DNA of 64,000 nt. Origin: Deltaproteobacteria bacterium (GTDB lineage: Bacteria; Desulfobacterota; Desulfobacteria; Desulfobacterales; QNYZ01). The position numbers were made by a program, and so were the translations under genes. Shown piece by piece: positions 25,782 to 35,157 of this stretch. The stretch covers positions 1-64,000 of the forward strand of contig QNYZ01000059.1 of assembly GCA_003973265.1 (NCBI GenBank). Reading direction: 5' to 3'. The notes under the pieces are model-generated. The model was not told where the DNA came from and ran no database searches. It worked only from the letters and a program-made list of their open reading frames with translations. The first letter of the stretch is position 1; each line of letters opens with the position of its first letter.

Positions 25782-26774
25782 TTACCTTCGATTGCGTGAC
25801 CGGGTCTGGATCTGACGAATCAGCCATTGGCCCATTTTTTCGTCATCCCCGCAGGTTACCCGGGATTTTAGCCGGGCCAGATCGATCTCGGCACGCGCCA
25901 TGCTTTTGTGCCCGCCGGCAGAACCCAGCTGCCCAAAACTGAGTTTGGCCACCCGGCCGGCATTTTTGCGTATCCCGTCATTACGAAATACCACCACCAG
26001 TTTCTGATTGGCAATGCCCGACACAATACTCCAGTTAACCGTCTGAACCCGCATAAAAAAATCAGCGATCAATACACACACATCCGCCGTTTCCACTTTC
26101 CCCAGATGAACAAACAGCCAGTCTTTGCGTTTTCGCCTCAGGCTGATCGCCCGTCGATAATATTTCAAGTAAGCAACGTTGATTTCCTCGCGCTCTATTT
26201 TACTGAGCAGGTATTTATTGGCAAAACGAAATAGATACTGGAACGCCCGGACATCTTCAATGATCGTATGACGCTCAAAACTGCTGGTATCTGTCTTGAT
26301 GCCGTATAACAGGCCGGTCGCCAGTTTGGTCGATGGCTTGATCCGCGCGGCGCGTAAATATTCAGTCATCATCGTTGAGGTGGCGCCATACTGGGGCCGG
26401 ATATCGGTAAAAGCGGCCTGAACATCGGTGTCAGGATGATGGTCGATGATAATATCCGCTTCAAACCGGCTCAGGGCCTCATGGTGGCCGGGCTGGGAAT
26501 CGACAATAATAAACCGGGAATATCCGCTCAGATCCAGTTCGTCGAATCGCTGTATCTTAATCCCCAGGCGCTCAATCATGGCCAGGTTATCCGGACGCTC
26601 CACTTTACTGACACTGGCAATATCAACGGCCGCTGCTTTTCTCCACAGCAGTCGTTTTATGGCCATGGCGCTCGCCATGGCATCCGGGTCGGCAACGATA
26701 ACGATCAGGACGCTGTCATCTCCCTTGATGATGCCATAGAATCGCTGTAATTTCTGAGCTGCCGAAAGCGCCAT
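25782..26774 (-). CDS. DHH-family phosphoesterase (NrnA-like)
   Basis: 330 residues. The DHH catalytic motifs are VADPDAMASAMA (motif I), DSQPGHH (motif II) and DHHPD (motif III), followed by a DHHA1-type substrate domain (LGSAGGHKSMARAEI near the end). Such enzymes hydrolyse short oligoribonucleotides, pAp or linear dinucleotides; oligoribonuclease activity is the most likely reading. ATG 26774 has GGGAA upstream; a longer start at 26804 is possible. First gene of the tetrapyrrole run. Confidence 0.88.
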   Translation of the reverse strand: MALSAAQKLQRFYGIIKGDDSVLIVIVADPDAMASAMAIKRLLWRKAAAVDIASVSKVERPDNLAMIERLGIKIQRFDELDLSGYSRFIIVDSQPGHHEALSRFEADIIIDHHPDTDVQAAFTDIRPQYGATSTMMTEYLRAARIKPSTKLATGLLYGIKTDTSSFERHTIIEDVRAFQYLFRFANKYLLSKIEREEINVAYLKYYRRAISLRRKRKDWLFVHLGKVETADVCVLIADFFMRVQTVNWSIVSGIANQKLVVVFRNDGIRKNAGRVAKLSFGQLGSAGGHKSMARAEIDLARLKSRVTCGDDEKMGQWLIRQIQTRSRNRR

Positions 26775-26871
26775 GGTTTTTTCCCAACCGTAATTGCATG
26801 ACAAATTGATAATGGATGCAACCCCAATAGCTATCTATTCGATATTTGGTTGTTTTCCCCAGACACTTACG

Positions 26872-26912
26872 CTATTTTAGCTACCTTGATTGCCAAGTGT
26901 TACTATTTTAGC
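26872..26912. repeat. Short direct repeat in a divergent promoter region
   Basis: CTATTTTAGC occurs at 26872-26881 and again at 26903-26912, each preceded by TTAC. The 31-base period (three helical turns) would suit a paired regulator site between the DHH gene and the DMT transporter gene. Confidence 0.3.
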
Positions 26913-26955
26913 ACCGAAAACCCGTTCGTCAAGCATCCATCGGTTACATGGACAT

Positions 26956-27879
26956 ATGCCAGGCACGAAATCTAAAAATGAAATATACCCACCGGCCGGC
27001 CGGCGACAACGGCTGAAAGGCGCTGTGATAATGCTTTCGGCGGCCCTGCTGTTTGCCGTTCTGGGATTGTTGATCAAAATACTGGGCCCCGGATATCGGG
27101 TGTGGGATATCGGCGCTTATCGATTCATCGGCGGGGTACTGGCATTGGTGGCCATTTCCAGTGACCGGGCCCGGCTGTTCAAACCACCGAATCCCCGGTT
27201 GATACTCATTCGCGGCGTGACGGGCAGTATGGCATTTCTATCCGTCATTGTCGCCATTCGACTGCTCCCCCTTTCCACGGCCATGGTATTGTTTTACAGT
27301 TTTCCGGCCTTTGCCGCGCTTATCTCTCCGATTTTATTCGGCGAACGGGTTTCACCGGTCGAATTCGGGTGTGTTTTTGTGGCCATTTGCGGTGTCGCGG
27401 TTATTTTCGATTTTAAGATTGAAGGGGCCTTGTTCGGACAAATTATGGCGGTTATCGGCGCCTTTTTCGCCGGTCTGACGATCTCAATTATTAAAGAACT
27501 CCGGGAAACCCACTCGTCGGTGACGATCTATTTTTCCTTTTGTTTTATCGGTGCGCTCATCTGCATGGGGCCATTTCTATCCGCTCCGCAAATACCCGCC
27601 AACAGAATGGAATGGTTGATTATCGGTGGGATCATATTCACATCGGTCGCCGCACAATTGCTGATGACAACCGGATTTCGCTATTGTAAAAGCTGGGAGG
27701 GCGGGCTTTTCATGACCAGTGAGGTGGTTTTCATCTCGATTTTCGGCATTTTTTTCCTGAACGAGGTGCCGGATGGGCGGTTTTTCATCGGCAGCTTTTT
27801 AATTCTGCTCAGTGCCGTTTCCTTCAGTTTTTTCAGACGCCCGGCCCGGCCATCCCGGGCCTCAATATCACCCGCATGA
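26956..27879 (+). CDS. EamA/DMT-superfamily permease
   Basis: About 307 residues, ten membrane helices arranged as two EamA repeats (first beginning GAVIMLSAALLFAVLGL, second near GQIMAVIGAFFAGLTISI). A polar basic N-terminal tail precedes helix 1. DMT permeases export or import small metabolites; the substrate is not readable from sequence. ATG 26956 is used, but ATG 27031 with AAAGG upstream is an alternative. The thiE gene begins 14 bases after its stop, hinting at a thiamine-related or precursor substrate (weak inference). Confidence 0.86.
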   Translation: MPGTKSKNEIYPPAGRRQRLKGAVIMLSAALLFAVLGLLIKILGPGYRVWDIGAYRFIGGVLALVAISSDRARLFKPPNPRLILIRGVTGSMAFLSVIVAIRLLPLSTAMVLFYSFPAFAALISPILFGERVSPVEFGCVFVAICGVAVIFDFKIEGALFGQIMAVIGAFFAGLTISIIKELRETHSSVTIYFSFCFIGALICMGPFLSAPQIPANRMEWLIIGGIIFTSVAAQLLMTTGFRYCKSWEGGLFMTSEVVFISIFGIFFLNEVPDGRFFIGSFLILLSAVSFSFFRRPARPSRASISPA

Positions 27880-27892
27880 TAACGGACCGATC

Positions 27893-28552
27893 ATGACAAA
27901 AAAATTCACCAGGGATTCATTGAAATATTATTTTATTACCGACCATGCGTTGCCGGACCACCTGCCACTGGATCAGGTTCGAATTGTCCTGTCCGCCGGC
28001 GCCACTATGGTTCAGTATCGGAATAAAACGTTTTCGCTCGAAAAATACACAGAGGCCGCGGCCATCAGAGACCTGTGCCGTAAATTCAAGGTCCCCTTCC
28101 TGATCAATGATCATATTCTACTGGCCAAAGCCCTCCACGCCGATGGCGTCCATCTTGGTCAGGATGACAATTCTCCCCGGCTGGCCCGGCAGATCCTCGG
28201 CAGCCGTGCCATTATCGGTTTGTCTGTTTCCACCCTTCAGGAACTAGGGAAAAGCGATTTAAGTAATTGTGATTATATCGGCAGCGGCCCGGCTTTTGCC
28301 ACCGATACCAAGACGGATGCCAAACCGGTACGCGGCCCGTCCGGTCTTTCAGAAGTGGCGGCCGCATCGCCCTTGCCCGTGGTCGCCATCGGTGGTATTA
28401 CGGCCGACAGATTGAAGATCTGCCTGCAGGCCGGTGCGGCCGGTGCGGCGGTCATCAGTTTTATTACCCGGGCGGCCGATCCGGCACGGAACGCCCTGGC
28501 GTTCGGGAAAGCATGCGGATGCCGGCCACGTAAAACGACCGTTGAAAAATAG
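27893..28552 (+). CDS. thiE: Thiamine-phosphate synthase
   Basis: 219 residues, TIM-barrel. It joins HMP-pyrophosphate and thiazole phosphate to give thiamine phosphate. Motifs: MVQYRNK, PFLINDH, ADGVHLGQDD, IGLSVSTLQE, DYIGSGPAFATDTKTDA and PVVAIGGI. ATG 27893 is used. Followed by thiW and a fused ECF ATPase, so salvage and synthesis genes share an operon. No TPP riboswitch is recognisable upstream. Confidence 0.95.
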   Translation: MTKKFTRDSLKYYFITDHALPDHLPLDQVRIVLSAGATMVQYRNKTFSLEKYTEAAAIRDLCRKFKVPFLINDHILLAKALHADGVHLGQDDNSPRLARQILGSRAIIGLSVSTLQELGKSDLSNCDYIGSGPAFATDTKTDAKPVRGPSGLSEVAAASPLPVVAIGGITADRLKICLQAGAAGAAVISFITRAADPARNALAFGKACGCRPRKTTVEK

Positions 28553-28611
28553 ATCGGCCGGTCGGACTTTCAGCCCGTCACTTTACCCTGATCGAGGAGA
28601 TCATCTGACAA

Positions 28612-29100
28612 ATGCAACGGACCCGAAAAGTCGCCTACGCGGTTATATTAACGGCAATCGGTGTCGCACTGGCGCCTTATACGTCGCTTCCGGTCGGCAT
28701 TGCCAAAATCAATCCCACCCAGCATTTTGTCAATATCATCGGGGCCGTGCTGCTGGGCCCCGGGTGGGCCACGCTCATTGCAGCCGTCATCGGCACGATT
28801 CGCAATGCCATGGGCGTAGGAACGCTGCTCGCTTTCCCCGGTGGCATGATCGGTGCTTTTCTGGCAGGGATCCTGTATCGCATGGGCCGACACAGATACC
28901 TTGCCGCCGCAGGCGAAATCACCGGCACCGGGTTCATTGCACCGGTTGTCAGCGCCGCGATTGTGGCACCGGTACTCATGGGAAAAGCCATTCCGCTGCT
29001 GGCACTTCTCCCATCCTTTCTGGGCAGCACCATCGCTGGATCGATCCTTGGCATACTGGCCCTGAAACTGCTCGAGAAAAATGACATCATTGAACTTTGA
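28612..29100 (+). CDS. thiW: ECF transporter S component ThiW
   Basis: 162 residues with five to six membrane helices, the typical shape of an energy-coupling-factor substrate-binding subunit. The KINPTQHFVNIIGAVLLGP and TIRNAMGVGTLLAFPGG blocks match ThiW, which captures the thiazole moiety of thiamine (known for the family). GAGGAG site upstream. Its stop overlaps the start of the ATPase gene (TTGA), so S and A components are translationally coupled. Confidence 0.9.
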   Translation: MQRTRKVAYAVILTAIGVALAPYTSLPVGIAKINPTQHFVNIIGAVLLGPGWATLIAAVIGTIRNAMGVGTLLAFPGGMIGAFLAGILYRMGRHRYLAAAGEITGTGFIAPVVSAAIVAPVLMGKAIPLLALLPSFLGSTIAGSILGILALKLLEKNDIIEL

Positions 29101-30761
29101 ATTCACCGCCTGTCATAAAAGTCAATCAACTCTGTTATTCATACCGGAAAACAAGCCGCGCCCGAATTCTGGACGGATTGGACCTCGCCATTGCGCCGGG
29201 CGACTACCTGTTAATCAGCGGGTCAAGCGGGTGCGGAAAGTCCACCCTTTGCCGCACCTTTAACGGTCTTATTCCTCATTTTTACGATGGAATCATGTCG
29301 GGCACGGTGTATGTGGCCGGCACACCGACCACCGCCACGACCATCGGCGATCTGTTTTCCCGGGTGGCAATGGTCTTTCAAAACCCGGAAGCGCAGCTGT
29401 TCAGCACCACCGTTGAAGGAGAAATTGCCTTTGGGCTGGAGAGCCTGGGACTGGCAAGGCAGGAAATCAGAACGCGAATCGCCGCCATCACCGAAGGTAT
29501 CGGCCTGACGGACCTGATCCACCGCAATCCCCGGGATCTGTCCGGCGGAGAGCAATACCTGGTATCCACGGCCGCCTGTCTGGCAATCCAACCCCGGTTG
29601 ATTATTCTGGATGAACCGTATGCCAACCTGGACCCGGTGCACGTATTGCGATTGAGAGACATCTTAAAGTCCATCAACCGCCGCGGAACAGCGGTGGTGA
29701 TCTGTGAACACCGGCTGGGCCCCACGATTCCGGATGTCAACCGAATGGTCGTGGTCCATCAGGGCCGGATTGTTCTCGATGGCCCCCCGGAACGGATCTT
29801 ATCCACGGCCGTGGAACAATACGGCCTCGCCGTGCCGTTTGTTGTGAAGGCCGGCCTGAAAACGGGGCAGGTCCCCCTGCCCCTTACCCGGAAAGAATTA
29901 GCGGCTTCAATATCGCCGGCGGATCTTACAGCCGTACCCAGACCGGTTCTGGTTCCCCCGATTAAAAAAAATACGCCCATTGTTTTAAGGGTCGAGGCGC
30001 TGTCATCGATCCCCAATAATAATCTGACATTAAAAAATATCCATTTTTCCCTGGCTGAATCCGAATGTCTGGCCCTGGTCGGTGCCAACGGGGCCGGGAA
30101 AACCACCCTGGCCAGGCACCTGATCGGCCTGCTCCACCCGGATACCGGCCGGATCAATATCATGGGAAAACCCGCCGATCAGATGAAAACATCCGAGTTG
30201 GCCCGGTATGCAGGACTCGCTTTCCAGAACCCCCACAACCAGTTCTTCAAGCAGACGGTGCGTGAAGAAATTGAAGTCGGCCCCCGGATGTTGAATTGCC
30301 TTGACACGGGCTGGATCGATTCCCTGGTGACATTATTCCGTCTGGAGAAGCTTCTGGACCGCCCGCCCTACCGGCTCAGCACCGGCGAGAAAAAACGGGT
30401 GGCCTTTGCCGCCGCCCTGGCTGTCAATCCACCTATACTGATACTCGACGAACCGACCGCCGGGCAGGACGGCCATTTCCGAAAGGCACTCGGCCGGTGC
30501 CTGGAAAATTTGCGAAAACGGGGGCATTCCGTTATCATGATTACCCATGACCTGGCATTTGCCGAACAATATGCTCACCGCTGGCTTCTCATGGCCGAAG
30601 GCGAAATCATTGCCCGGGGTACGCCCGCGGATGTGATGTCCAACCAGAAAGCGATGACCCGGGCGGGATTGGCAGCAACCGACACGTTTGAACTTTTTTA
30701 TGCCGGGAGCCAGGCCCCCCTGGGCCATACCCGCCTTCTCAGAGAACACGATAAATTTTGA
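29097..30761 (+). CDS. ECF transporter double ATPase (EcfA1-EcfA2 fused)
   Basis: 554 residues containing two complete ABC ATPase domains. Domain 1 (about 8-245): Walker A GSSGCGKST, signature LSGGEQ, Walker B LIILDEPYANLD. Domain 2 (about 300-520): Walker A GANGAGKTT, signature-like LSTGEKKR, Walker B ILILDEPTAGQD. The usual two ATPases are here one chain. It powers uptake through ThiW. Domain 2's signature is STGE where SGGQ is common; ECF ATPases tolerate this. No EcfT transmembrane subunit is encoded nearby. Start is TTG 29097. Confidence 0.93.
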   Translation: MNSPPVIKVNQLCYSYRKTSRARILDGLDLAIAPGDYLLISGSSGCGKSTLCRTFNGLIPHFYDGIMSGTVYVAGTPTTATTIGDLFSRVAMVFQNPEAQLFSTTVEGEIAFGLESLGLARQEIRTRIAAITEGIGLTDLIHRNPRDLSGGEQYLVSTAACLAIQPRLIILDEPYANLDPVHVLRLRDILKSINRRGTAVVICEHRLGPTIPDVNRMVVVHQGRIVLDGPPERILSTAVEQYGLAVPFVVKAGLKTGQVPLPLTRKELAASISPADLTAVPRPVLVPPIKKNTPIVLRVEALSSIPNNNLTLKNIHFSLAESECLALVGANGAGKTTLARHLIGLLHPDTGRINIMGKPADQMKTSELARYAGLAFQNPHNQFFKQTVREEIEVGPRMLNCLDTGWIDSLVTLFRLEKLLDRPPYRLSTGEKKRVAFAAALAVNPPILILDEPTAGQDGHFRKALGRCLENLRKRGHSVIMITHDLAFAEQYAHRWLLMAEGEIIARGTPADVMSNQKAMTRAGLAATDTFELFYAGSQAPLGHTRLLREHDKF

Positions 30762-30781
30762 GCGCGACCGTTATTCACAGG

Positions 30782-30810
30782 TTGACAATCCGCATAAATC
30801 GTCCTAGAAT
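30782..30810 (+). promoter_or_regulatory. Sigma-70-type promoter for metK
   Basis: -35 TTGACA (30782-30787), 17-nt spacer, -10 TAGAAT (30805-30810). The expected leader is only about 43 nt, too short for a known SAM riboswitch. Confidence 0.65.
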
Positions 30811-30859
30811 CCGGACTGTTTTTTATATTTAATCCTTTAAGAACATAGGGAGATCATAG

Positions 30860-32026
30860 ATGGGCAATGAACTGTTTTTCTTTACATCCGAATCGGTCAC
30901 TGAAGGCCATCCGGATAAAGTGGCCGATGCCATTTCAGATTCCATTCTGGACGCCATCATGGGCAAGGATAATCAGTGCCGCGTGGCCTGTGAAACCCTG
31001 GTAACGACCGGGATGGCGTTTATCGCCGGGGAGATTACCACCGATTGCTATGTGGATATCCCCAGAGTGGTACGCGGTACCATCAAGGCGATTGGGTACC
31101 ATTCCTCTGACATGGGGTTTGACTGGCAGACCTGTTCAGTCATCACCAGTATCGACCGTCAATCCAACGACATTGCCCAGGGTGTGAATGTGGGCGAAGG
31201 CCTGTTTGAAGATCAGGGAGCCGGCGACCAGGGGTTGATGTTCGGCTACGCGACCGATGAAACCGAAGAACTGATGCCCATGCCCATAACGTTTGCCCAT
31301 AAAATCTGCCAGCGCCTGGCCGCGGTTCGCAAAAACGGTACATTGGATTTTTTAAGGCCCGACGGTAAATCCCAGGTGACGATCGAATATGAAAACGGCA
31401 TACCCCGGCGGGTCGACACCGTGGTCATTGCCGCCCAGCACGATCCGGACGTCAGTTACGACGATTTGAAAGAAGCGATCATTGAAGAAGTTATCAAAAA
31501 GATTATCCCGCCGGATATGACCGATGACAACACCCGCTACCTGATCAATGCCACGGGACGCTTTGTCATCGGCGGCCCCATGGGTGACTGCGGCCTCACC
31601 GGTCGAAAAATTATCGTCGATACATACGGCGGACAGGGAAGCCACGGCGGCGGGTGTTTTTCGGGGAAGGATCCGTCCAAGGTGGATCGAAGCGCTTCGT
31701 ACATGGCCCGGCATATTGCCAAGAATATCGTGGCAGCCGGGTTGGGGAAAAAATGTGAGATTCAACTGGCCTACGCCATCGGCGTGGCCGAACCGGTCTC
31801 CGTGCTGGTCGACCTGATGGGCACGGGAAATATCCCCGAACACCGGGCGGAAGAAATTGTCCGCCAGGTCTTTGACCTTCGGCCGGCGGCAATTATTCGA
31901 TACCTTGACCTGCTGCAACCCATCTACAGAAAAACCGCGGCCTATGGTCATTTTGGCCGCAGCGAACCCGGGTTCACGTGGGAAAAAACCAACAAGGCCG
32001 AAGAAATCAAGAACCTGGCCGGATAA
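30860..32026 (+). CDS. metK: S-adenosylmethionine synthase
   Basis: 388 residues. It makes S-adenosylmethionine from methionine and ATP. Motifs: [14 protein letters not shown], the ATP-binding [12 protein letters not shown] and the P-loop-like [22 protein letters not shown]. Coupled with ahcY 75 bases downstream, giving the make-and-recycle halves of the methylation cycle. The window's radical SAM enzymes are consumers of its product. Confidence 0.97.
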   Translation: MGNELFFFTSESVTEGHPDKVADAISDSILDAIMGKDNQCRVACETLVTTGMAFIAGEITTDCYVDIPRVVRGTIKAIGYHSSDMGFDWQTCSVITSIDRQSNDIAQGVNVGEGLFEDQGAGDQGLMFGYATDETEELMPMPITFAHKICQRLAAVRKNGTLDFLRPDGKSQVTIEYENGIPRRVDTVVIAAQHDPDVSYDDLKEAIIEEVIKKIIPPDMTDDNTRYLINATGRFVIGGPMGDCGLTGRKIIVDTYGGQGSHGGGCFSGKDPSKVDRSASYMARHIAKNIVAAGLGKKCEIQLAYAIGVAEPVSVLVDLMGTGNIPEHRAEEIVRQVFDLRPAAIIRYLDLLQPIYRKTAAYGHFGRSEPGFTWEKTNKAEEIKNLAG

Positions 32027-32101
32027 CCACATCCTGCCCGGCTTAATACAAATCCTGCGTAAACGGATACTTTGACGCACGCTATATTTAGGAGACACAT
32101 G

Positions 32102-33529
32102 ATGACGACACAGAAGCTGGATCTGTCCCTCCCGTACAAGGTGGCTGATATTTCTCTGGCCGGATTCGGGAAAAAGGAAATGAGGCTGGCTGAAATCGAA
32201 ATGCCGGGGTTAATGGCAATCCAGAAAAAATACGGCCCCAAAAAGCCCTTGAAAGGGCTGAAAATCACGGGCAGTCTGCACATGACCATTCAAACGGCCA
32301 TGTTGATTGAAACATTGAAAGAACTCGGCGCGGATATCCGATGGGCCAGCTGCAATATTTTCTCCACCCAGGACCATGCGGCCGCAGCCGTGGCCAAAAA
32401 TGGCTCAGCCGCCGTCTTTGCCTGGAAAGGTGAAACACTCAATGAGTTCTGGTGGTGTACCGAAATGGCATTGACCTGGCCCGACGGCAGCGGGCCCGAC
32501 CTGATTGTTGATGATGGCGGCGACGCCACTCTATTTGTCCACCAGGGGGTCAAAGCTGAAAAAAATCCGGCACTGTTTGACGAAACATACGACGAGATGG
32601 ATATGCAGTGCCTCATGGATCGACTTAAAATTGCCTACGACAGCAACCCCACGCACTGGCAGCAGGTTGCCGGTAACATTCGCGGCGTTTCCGAAGAGAC
32701 CACGACCGGGGTTCACCGGCTGTACCATCTGGCCAGGGAGGGCGAACTGCTGTTTCCCGCTATCAATGTCAATGATTCGGTAACCAAATCCAAGTTTGAC
32801 AACCTGTACGGCTGCCGCGAATCTCTGGCTGACGGTATCAAGCGGGCCACGGACGTGATGATGGCTGGAAAAATTGTTATCGTCTGCGGGTATGGGGATG
32901 TGGGCAAGGGGTGCGCCCAGTCCATGCGTGGCTACGGTGCCCGGGTCATCGTCACTGAAATCGATCCCATCTGCGCGCTTCAGGCCGCCATGGAAGGATT
33001 CGAAGTCAAAACCATGGAAGATGTGGCCGCCATCGGTGATATTTTCGTCACCGCGACCGGATGTTACCATGTGATTACCGGCGCCCATATGGAAATGATG
33101 AAAGATGAAGCAATTGTCTGCAATATCGGTCATTTCGACAACGAAATCGATATGCGCTACATCGAGAATTCACCGGAATGTAAAAAAGAAGAGATTAAGC
33201 CCCAGGTGGATAAGTGGACCCTCAAATCAGGCCGATCCATCATTATCCTGGCCGAGGGCCGTCTGGTGAATCTGGGGTGCGCCACCGGACATCCCAGCTT
33301 TGTGATGAGCAACAGCTTCACCAATCAATGTCTGGCCCAGATCGAACTGGTCAGCAAAAAAGACCTGGAGAAAAAAGTCTATACCCTGCCCAAGAAACTG
33401 GATGAAGAGGTTGCCCGTCTGCATTTAACGCGGCTGGATGCCCATCTCACCCGGCTCTCTCCGGAACAGGCCGAATATATGGGAATACCGGTAGACGGCC
33501 CCTACAAGCCGGATCATTATCGGTATTAA
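32102..33529 (+). CDS. ahcY: Adenosylhomocysteinase
   Basis: 475 residues. It splits S-adenosylhomocysteine to adenosine and homocysteine using bound NAD. Family blocks: [28 protein letters not shown], the NAD fold [18 protein letters not shown], the catalytic segment [14 protein letters not shown], and the terminal PDHYRY. Of two adjacent ATGs (32099, 32102), the second is 7 nt from AGGAG and is preferred. No SAH riboswitch-like fold is obvious in the 75-base leader. Confidence 0.97.
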   Translation: MTTQKLDLSLPYKVADISLAGFGKKEMRLAEIEMPGLMAIQKKYGPKKPLKGLKITGSLHMTIQTAMLIETLKELGADIRWASCNIFSTQDHAAAAVAKNGSAAVFAWKGETLNEFWWCTEMALTWPDGSGPDLIVDDGGDATLFVHQGVKAEKNPALFDETYDEMDMQCLMDRLKIAYDSNPTHWQQVAGNIRGVSEETTTGVHRLYHLAREGELLFPAINVNDSVTKSKFDNLYGCRESLADGIKRATDVMMAGKIVIVCGYGDVGKGCAQSMRGYGARVIVTEIDPICALQAAMEGFEVKTMEDVAAIGDIFVTATGCYHVITGAHMEMMKDEAIVCNIGHFDNEIDMRYIENSPECKKEEIKPQVDKWTLKSGRSIIILAEGRLVNLGCATGHPSFVMSNSFTNQCLAQIELVSKKDLEKKVYTLPKKLDEEVARLHLTRLDAHLTRLSPEQAEYMGIPVDGPYKPDHYRY

Positions 33530-33563
33530 CTTATTTTCCGGGTATGACGCTCCAGGGAAGGTG

Positions 33564-33595
33564 CGATCCGTCTCTTTCCATGACAGGGCGGATCG
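33564..33595. repeat. CGATCCG/CGGATCG inverted repeat
   Basis: A 7-bp perfect inverted repeat around an 18-nt loop, 35 bases after the ahcY stop. No U tract; may stabilise the transcript end. Confidence 0.35.
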
Positions 33596-33646
33596 ATGAA
33601 GGAGCTGACTGCCGAAAGTGAGCACTGGTTTTCGTTGACAGGTGAA

Positions 33647-33671
33647 ATCCCGGCCCATTCCCGGCCGGGAT
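33647..33671. repeat. Perfect 9-bp hairpin after ahcY
   Basis: ATCCCGGCC and GGCCGGGAT flank a 7-nt loop. No T tract on either strand, so it is a stem-loop and not a clear intrinsic terminator. Confidence 0.5.
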
Positions 33672-33686
33672 CGACATGGATCCAGT

Positions 33687-33752
33687 TTCATACCACCAGC
33701 TTCACATCACCAGTTTCTCATCAGGGTTCACATCACCGGGTTCACATCACTG
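33687..33752. repeat. Degenerate 13-14 nt tandem repeat
   Basis: Five imperfect units of TTCACATCACC(A/G)G(G) in a row. The last unit overlaps the stop codon of the TPR lipoprotein gene (33747-33749). Confidence 0.6.
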
Positions 33753-34049
33753 TTTCAACAAACGCCCGGCCGCTTCCATAATCTTTAATCCCTTTTCATA
33801 GTTTCCCATCAACCCATAACAAAAGCCGATCCCCACATAAGCGGAGGCATACCCGGGATCAAGTGATTTGGCCCGGTTGAATTCACGGAATGCGTCTTCA
33901 ACCTTCCCGGCATTTAAAAATCTAATCCCGTTTTCCACGTGCCGGGCAGGTGTATCCAGCGAGGCCCTGGGGGCATAGACGACCGGTGCGCACCCATAAA
34001 ACGCCAAAAGAACAAAAACGACAACTATAACTGGAATTTTTGAATTCAT
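33747..34049 (-). CDS. Small TPR-repeat lipoprotein
   Basis: 100 residues. A lipobox (LAFYGC, Cys20) anchors it to the outer membrane. Residues 35-98 form about two tetratricopeptide repeats (FLNAGKVEDAFREFNRAKSLDPGYASAYVGIGFCYGLMGNYEKG). TPR lipoproteins are scaffolds for envelope complexes. It is followed by the secreted protein at 34078 and may be its partner. The tandem repeat at its 3' end suggests replication slippage there. Confidence 0.82.
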   Translation of the reverse strand: MNSKIPVIVVVFVLLAFYGCAPVVYAPRASLDTPARHVENGIRFLNAGKVEDAFREFNRAKSLDPGYASAYVGIGFCYGLMGNYEKGLKIMEAAGRLLKQ

Positions 34050-34077
34050 ATTTTTCCCCCGGCATTCATATCGTCAG

Positions 34078-35031
34078 TCATTGAGAACCGATTTCACCCA
34101 CTAGAACAACCACTCGCCCTTCTCTCATAAAATGAACATGTTCGGCTGCAGCACGAATCCGAGACGCAGCCGCCATACTGATCACGATATCCGCCTGCCC
34201 GAAACCGGTAACCCGGAGGCCTCTCACGGTCAATGGATGCAATCCGACCCGATCGGTGCAGACCGCCGGCTCCAGCGTGGTCATATATCCGCACCCCCCC
34301 CACCGGACAGCAAAATCGCGACTGATATATTTGGGACCGTATACCTGTACCCCCTGCGCATCGATAATTCGGGGGATCAGTACCGGATTCAACGAAAGCC
34401 CCGAGGCATCGATAACCAGACCGGTCCATCTGGATTCATCCGGTTTGCCGGTGGCCGATGCAGGCGGTTTATTCACCGGTGTGACCGGATCAATCTGTTC
34501 GATTTCCTTCGGCATTACCAGCTGGTAAAAGGCACCGCCAAGGGCTAATTCCAGCGTAATGGTTACCGTTCCATCGGAAAGATAAGATTGTTTAACAACC
34601 GGTGCCTGTTTAATTATCTCCTGGATCTTCGCCATAACCAGCGGGTCTGAGCCGGCCCACGTATCCAGATGCGCCAGAGATGAAATTCGAATCTGCTTCA
34701 CACACCTGAGTAAATTTTGCTGAGCGGTGACTTTGGCAAGGGACAGGACTTTTTGAGGATCGGCAGCACCGGCCGTACTTTTCCCGGAAGGAGTCGCCAC
34801 CCCCGTGGCCCTGAGGGTTCCATTGAGCCAGTTCATCTGCCCCTCTGGAAAGCGCTGAACCAGGGCGGCGGCGCCTGCGCTGCTGCAGTCAACGCCAGTT
34901 GCCAATAGAATAATAAGGGATGCCGTCCAAAAAATATGCCGGGCCACGATGCCTCCAACAGATTGAAACAACCTTAAAAACACAAGCCACCTGCCTTGTG
35001 AGTTCATATTTTTTAAATTATAATACCGCAT
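34078..35031 (-). CDS. Secreted LPP20/FlgP-like protein
   Basis: About 317 residues. ATG 35031 is chosen because GGGGGTG lies just upstream; a longer frame to 35169 overlaps the divergent gene. A hydrophobic segment (HIFWTASLIILLATGV, about 30-45) acts as signal or anchor. The middle (KVTAQQNLLRCVKQI...) resembles LPP20-type lipoproteins. The C-terminal part has GLVIDASGLSLNPVLIPRI and VYGPKYISRD blocks, then FMREGRVVVLVG at the end. It lies 28 bases upstream of the TPR gene on the same strand. Role unknown; envelope or motility accessory is possible. Confidence 0.7.
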   Translation of the reverse strand: MRYYNLKNMNSQGRWLVFLRLFQSVGGIVARHIFWTASLIILLATGVDCSSAGAAALVQRFPEGQMNWLNGTLRATGVATPSGKSTAGAADPQKVLSLAKVTAQQNLLRCVKQIRISSLAHLDTWAGSDPLVMAKIQEIIKQAPVVKQSYLSDGTVTITLELALGGAFYQLVMPKEIEQIDPVTPVNKPPASATGKPDESRWTGLVIDASGLSLNPVLIPRIIDAQGVQVYGPKYISRDFAVRWGGCGYMTTLEPAVCTDRVGLHPLTVRGLRVTGFGQADIVISMAAASRIRAAAEHVHFMREGRVVVLVGEIGSQ

Positions 35032-35157
35032 TTCACCCCCGTTGGCAAAGGGGGACGCCGATCGCCCGGCCGGCAGCGCCTTGCCGTATACAATCCGCGA
35101 TGGTTCTGAAAAATTATTTTCCCGGCCATGGCTGACATAATAAAGGAAAATGTTAAA

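Noticed and set aside
26805-27892. TPP riboswitch expected before thiE-thiW
   Set aside because: No CTGAGA or ACCTGATCTGG-type conserved core is visible upstream of the permease gene or thiE.
30762-30859. SAM riboswitch before metK
   Set aside because: The promoter leaves only about 43 nt of leader, which is too short, and no conserved core is seen.
32027-32101. SAH riboswitch before ahcY
   Set aside because: The 75-base gap shows no matching conserved core.
33687-33752. CRISPR array
   Set aside because: Repeats are 13-14 nt, degenerate and contiguous with no spacers.
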